A stretch of DNA of 64,000 nucleotides from an uncultured Sphingomonadaceae bacterium (GTDB lineage: Bacteria > Pseudomonadota > Alphaproteobacteria > Sphingomonadales > Sphingomonadaceae), in NCBI GenBank assembly GCA_947499975.1, contig CANMQE010000001.1, positions 930,001-994,000 of the forward strand, written 5' to 3'. Numbering within the stretch: the stretch's first letter is position 1; every line of letters starts with the position of its first letter. Below, in pieces: positions 61,090 through 64,000 of this stretch. The notes under the pieces are model-generated. The model did no database searches. It saw only the letters and a program-made list of their open reading frames with translations, and had not been told where the DNA came from. The translations under genes were made by a program, and so were the position numbers.

Positions 61090-61887
61090 ATGAACGGGTC
61101 ATCAACGACTATGGCGCGGCAAATGTCCCATGAAGAACGCCCCGAAGGCGACCGCATCGCCAAATTGCTCGCCCGCGCGGGCGTTGCCAGCCGCCGCGAG
61201 GTGGAGCGCATGATCGAAGACCGCCGGATAAAGATCGGTGATGACTTCGTGACCACGCCCGCTACCTTCCTCACCAGCCTGAAAGGCGTGACGGTGGACG
61301 GCAAACCCGTCGCGAAACCGGAGCGCACGCGGCTTTTCGCGTTCCACAAGCCGACCGGGTTGCTGACCGCAGAGCGGGACTTCTCGGGCCGTCCCACCAT
61401 CTATACCGCGCTGCGCAATGCCTTGCCAAAGGATACGCCGCGACTGATGCCGGTGGGCAGGCTGGATCTGAATACCGAAGGTTTGCTGCTGCTCACCAAC
61501 GATGGCAAGTTCAAGCGGCAGATGGAACTTCCCTCCTCCGAAATCCCGCGCACCTACCGCGCCCGAACATTCGGCGATGTCAGCCAGGAGCAGCTTGAAG
61601 ACCTGATGGACGGCATCGAGATCGAAGGGATGCGCTACGGTCCGATCGATGCCAATCTGGAACGACGCACCGGGCGCAACCAATGGGTGGAAGTAACGCT
61701 GACCGAAGGCAAGAACCGCGAGGTGCGCCGCGTTCTGGAACACCTCGGCCTCGAGGTCAGCCGACTGATCCGCATCGCATACGGCCCATTCGGCCTGGCA
61801 GACCTGCCGCGCGGTGCGGCGGTGGAAATCCGCAAGGAAGATATCGAACGCTTCCGCTCCTCTCTGAAGCCCGGAAAAGACCAATGA
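61090..61887 (+). CDS. rluB: RluB-type 23S rRNA pseudouridine synthase
   Basis: 265 residues from the ATG at 61090, which has GGAAGG a few bases upstream (the ATG at 61078 has none). S4 RNA-binding domain (about 22-75) and RsuA/RluB/E/F catalytic part with Asp126 in GRLDLNTEGLLLL and the KNREVRRVLEHLGLEV motif. Could be RluB or RluE/F type; family is certain. Stop overlaps rsmD start (ATGA). Confidence 0.9.
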   Translation: MNGSSTTMARQMSHEERPEGDRIAKLLARAGVASRREVERMIEDRRIKIGDDFVTTPATFLTSLKGVTVDGKPVAKPERTRLFAFHKPTGLLTAERDFSGRPTIYTALRNALPKDTPRLMPVGRLDLNTEGLLLLTNDGKFKRQMELPSSEIPRTYRARTFGDVSQEQLEDLMDGIEIEGMRYGPIDANLERRTGRNQWVEVTLTEGKNREVRRVLEHLGLEVSRLIRIAYGPFGLADLPRGAAVEIRKEDIERFRSSLKPGKDQ

Positions 61888-62435
61888 GGATCATCGCGGG
61901 CGAGTGGAAGCGGCGCCAACTGCGCGCCCCCTCGGGCGATGCAACCCGCCCGACTGCGGATCGTACCCGCGAAACCCTGTTCTCCATGCTCGCCAGCCGC
62001 CTGGGCTCTTTCCAGGACCTTTCGGTGGCAGACCTGTTTGCCGGATCGGGCGCACTGGGGCTGGAGGCGCTTTCGCGCGGGGCGCAGAACTGCCTGTTCG
62101 TGGAGCAGGACGCCGCCGCCATTCGCGTGCTGCGGCAGAACATCTCTTCACTACGGGCGCAGCAGCAGTGCGAGGTGATTGCGGGGTCGGTGATGTCGCT
62201 CGGCCCAGCCAAGACGCCGCGCGATCTCGTTCTCCTCGATCCGCCCTACGGAACCAACGCTGGTGCCGTGGCGATAGATCGTCTCGTCAGGCTTGGCTGG
62301 ATCGGCACCGAGACCTGGGTGGCGCTGGAAGTCGGTGCCAAGGAAGACGTGAAGATCAAGGCTCTCGAAATTGAGAGCGAAAGACGCACAGGGCCAGCGA
62401 AGCTGGTGCTGCTTCGCTGGCCCGATAGCGTCTAG
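61884..62435 (+). CDS. rsmD: 16S rRNA (guanine-966-N2)-methyltransferase
   Basis: 183 residues. MRIIAGEWKRRQL, RPTADRTRETLFSML, SAM site DLFAGSGALGLEALSRGA and catalytic LDPPYG. ATG at 61884 overlaps the rluB stop (ATGA). It completes a two-gene rRNA-modification unit. Confidence 0.96.
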   Translation: MRIIAGEWKRRQLRAPSGDATRPTADRTRETLFSMLASRLGSFQDLSVADLFAGSGALGLEALSRGAQNCLFVEQDAAAIRVLRQNISSLRAQQQCEVIAGSVMSLGPAKTPRDLVLLDPPYGTNAGAVAIDRLVRLGWIGTETWVALEVGAKEDVKIKALEIESERRTGPAKLVLLRWPDSV

Positions 62436-62467
62436 ATTAGCAGGCGCCTGGCCCGCTCTTTCGTTAT

Positions 62468-63034
62468 TCAGTCCATCTGGCTGGCGGGCTGACCCGGCCA
62501 GTAATCGAGCGGACGATTGCCGTAATCCAATCCGGCTTCGCGCGGATTGATGCAATTGTCGGTGAGGTCACCCCTGCACGGCGGATATTCGCCATTGTGC
62601 GGTGCAGGCGCGTCCTGAACCACTGCATTTTGCACGAACCGCATGTTGCCACTTGCATTGGCGCTGGAACTGCGAGTGGTTGCTGACGATGACGTTGTGC
62701 TGGTTGCAGCAGCCGACGTGGTCGCATCATTGACCTGATTGCGGATTGATTGCCACGCTGCTGTGCGCTGCTGAGCGTTCATGCCCACGATCCGAACACG
62801 CTGTTCGTTGTTCAACGCATTCCACCAAACGTCCTTCTGCATGTCGTCCAGTGTCCAGTAATATGTCTGGGCTGCCATGGGCCACGCATCATAGGTGGTC
62901 TGCTGTTCTGCGGTCCAGCCATCGTACATAGTCTGTTGCTGCGTGGTGAGTTCCATCGCGCCGTCTTGTGCCACTGCGGGGGTGGCAACACCTGCCAGCA
63001 GCATTGCGCCGGCCATTATCTTTAAAGTTTTCAT
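62468..63034 (-). CDS. Exported Trp/Gln-rich protein of unknown function
   Basis: 188 residues. Signal peptide (cut after about residue 22, PAVA-QD), then short degenerate units rich in Trp, Tyr and Gln (MYDGWTAEQQ, TYDAWPMAAQ, WWNALNNEQR, AAWQSIRNQ), a Ser/Thr/Ala linker (about 105-130) and a C-terminal part with two cysteines (PPCRGDLTDNCIN). More AT-rich than rsmD. GAAGGAT site before the ATG. No family recognised with confidence. Confidence 0.75.
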   Translation of the reverse strand: MKTLKIMAGAMLLAGVATPAVAQDGAMELTTQQQTMYDGWTAEQQTTYDAWPMAAQTYYWTLDDMQKDVWWNALNNEQRVRIVGMNAQQRTAAWQSIRNQVNDATTSAAATSTTSSSATTRSSSANASGNMRFVQNAVVQDAPAPHNGEYPPCRGDLTDNCINPREAGLDYGNRPLDYWPGQPASQMD

Positions 63035-63054
63035 CTTGCGTATCCTTCACATTC

Positions 63055-63217
63055 GTTAGGGAACATTCTTCCGACAAGTTGCCCCAAAAAACCTGTCGCC
63101 GCCGTTGAAGTTCCGATTTTGTGACGAGGCGCCCCAGAGGATCGATGGGTTGCAGCACGGGCATTTGCCCGAAGCGGATCGTGAGCGGCCTTGCGTGGAT
63201 CGGCAGCGTTCCCTAAC
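63055..63217. repeat. Inverted 10-bp pair GTTAGGGAAC / GTTCCCTAAC between divergent starts
   Basis: GTTAGGGAAC at 63055-63064 recurs inverted as GTTCCCTAAC at 63208-63217. Each copy lies just before the start codon of the divergent gene on its side (about 20 and 9 nt), so both transcripts would carry GTTCCCTAAC in the leader. The 192-nt gap has no gene. Confidence 0.4.
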
Positions 63218-63226
63218 TGTTCACGT

Positions 63227-64000
63227 GTGAACGATACCGCGCCCCTTCCCCCCGCCGTTGATACGCCCCAATGGCTCTCTCACCTCAACGAACCACAGCG
63301 AGAGGCCGTTCTGGCTACGGAAGGGCCCGTTCTGATGCTGGCCGGGGCAGGAACCGGCAAGACGGCAGCCCTCACCCACCGCCTGGCGCACATCGTGCGA
63401 GAGCGGCTGGCGTGGCCCAGCGAGATTCTGTGTGTCACCTTCACCAACAAGGCAGCGCGCGAAATGCGCGAGCGTGTGGGCGTGCTGACCAATGGCGCGC
63501 TGGAAGGGATGCCATGGCTCGGCACCTTCCATTCCATCTGCGCAAAGATGCTGCGCCGCCATGCCGAGCTGGTGGGGCTGGAAAGCAACTTCACTATCAT
63601 CGACACCGATGACCAACTGCGTCTTCTGAAAGCGATGATCCGGGAGGCGGAGCTGGACGAGAAGCGCTGGCCGCCGCGCCAGCTGGCCGGTCTGCTGGAT
63701 AGCTGGAAGAACCGCGGCCTCAACCCGGACGATCTGACGGCGGTGGATAATGAAAGCTACGCCAACGGCAAGGGCGCGCAGATGTACAGGCTCTATCAGG
63801 AGCGGCTGAGAAGCCTGAACGCCTGCGACTTTGGCGACCTGCTGCTGCACGTGCTGAACATTTTCCGCCAGCACACCGACGTGCTGAAAAGCTATCAGCA
63901 ACGCTACAAGTACATTCTGGTGGACGAATACCAGGATACCAACGCCGTTCAGTACCTGTGGCTGCGCTTGCTGGCGCAGGAGCGCAAGAACATCTGCGTC
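63227..64000 (+). CDS. UvrD/PcrA superfamily-1 helicase, 5' part
   Basis: First 258 residues; cut by the window end. Starts at GTG 63227. Q-motif LNEPQREAVLA, Walker A AGAGTGKT (39-46), motif Ia VTFTNKAAREMRERV, motif Ib GTFHSICAKMLRR and Walker B ILVDEYQDTN. It is a 3'-5' DNA translocase for repair or replication; UvrD versus PcrA cannot be decided from the N-terminal part. Confidence 0.93.
   Translation, partial: MNDTAPLPPAVDTPQWLSHLNEPQREAVLATEGPVLMLAGAGTGKTAALTHRLAHIVRERLAWPSEILCVTFTNKAAREMRERVGVLTNGALEGMPWLGTFHSICAKMLRRHAELVGLESNFTIIDTDDQLRLLKAMIREAELDEKRWPPRQLAGLLDSWKNRGLNPDDLTAVDNESYANGKGAQMYRLYQERLRSLNACDFGDLLLHVLNIFRQHTDVLKSYQQRYKYILVDEYQDTNAVQYLWLRLLAQERKNICV

Noticed and set aside
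1..64000. CRISPR arrays, insertion sequences, prophage or integrase genes
   Set aside because: No regularly spaced repeats, transposase, integrase or phage structural motifs were seen on either strand.

Overview
The window is GC-rich chromosomal DNA of an alphaproteobacterium. Gene content and protein styles point to Sphingomonadales, most likely Erythrobacteraceae; this is inferred from family resemblance, since no rRNA or other taxonomic marker is present. Clues include a biliverdin-type phytochrome with an HWE kinase, the split b/b' ATP synthase Fo operon, a TIGR02300 acidic protein, acidic Ala/Glu tails on S16 and L9, and the aroA-cmk-rpsA neighbourhood. Almost all of it is core chromosome: no insertion sequence, prophage, CRISPR array or integrase is visible. 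One tRNA gene, tRNA-Ala(GGC), is present.

Layout. 1-10.3 kb: end of an unknown gene, then a red-light sensing unit (9-codon leader peptide, heme oxygenase, bacteriophytochrome-HWE kinase-REC), lepA, and two tandem PAS-GGDEF-EAL-PilZ cyclic-di-GMP proteins. 10.5-18.7 kb: an FprA-type ferredoxin reductase, an AT-richer DUF5677-like gene abutting dnaN, dnaN, fabG-fabD, and divergent LD-carboxypeptidase and mpl genes (murein peptide recycling) followed by two small orphan genes. 18.7-21.7 kb: a DUF808 membrane protein, a secreted DUF3237 protein and the rpsF-rpsR-rplI operon with a hairpin leader. 21.8-25.4 kb: a membrane protein, an alpha/beta hydrolase, a lipoprotein and asd.

25.7-31.9 kb: the classical ffh-rpsP-rimM-trmD-rplS translation cluster on the minus strand, with three small envelope genes between rimM and trmD, preceded by tRNA-Ala, a 360-bp hairpin array and the TIGR02300 gene. 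32-38.7 kb: aroA, a DUF411 protein, a CBU_0592-type membrane protein, cmk, a DUF2238 protein, two minus-strand genes, and rpsA behind a 465-bp leader. 38.7-43.3 kb: gloB, an NAD(P)-binding protein, a lipoprotein and the Fo operon atpI-B-E-G(b')-F. 43.5-51 kb: the ydbH-ynbE-ydbL envelope lipid-transport operon, radC and a large DUF3857/transglutaminase/TPR protein.

51.2-64 kb: purB, a LapA-domain protein, pyrF, trpF, trpB, two small membrane proteins, trpA, accD, folC, then ampG (muropeptide permease), a RluB-type pseudouridine synthase, rsmD, a secreted Trp/Gln-rich protein, and the 5' part of a UvrD/PcrA helicase cut by the window edge. AmpG, LdcA and Mpl together outline a murein-recycling route although they are not adjacent.

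Most noteworthy: (i) six compact inverted repeats in about 270 bp of non-coding DNA at 31301-31566; (ii) a compositionally foreign gene fitted without any spacer between dnaN and fprA; (iii) a leader peptide coupled by TGATG to the phytochrome heme oxygenase; (iv) the paired GGDEF-EAL-PilZ proteins; (v) two small membrane genes inside the trpB-trpA block. No clearly novel defence or mobile system is present.
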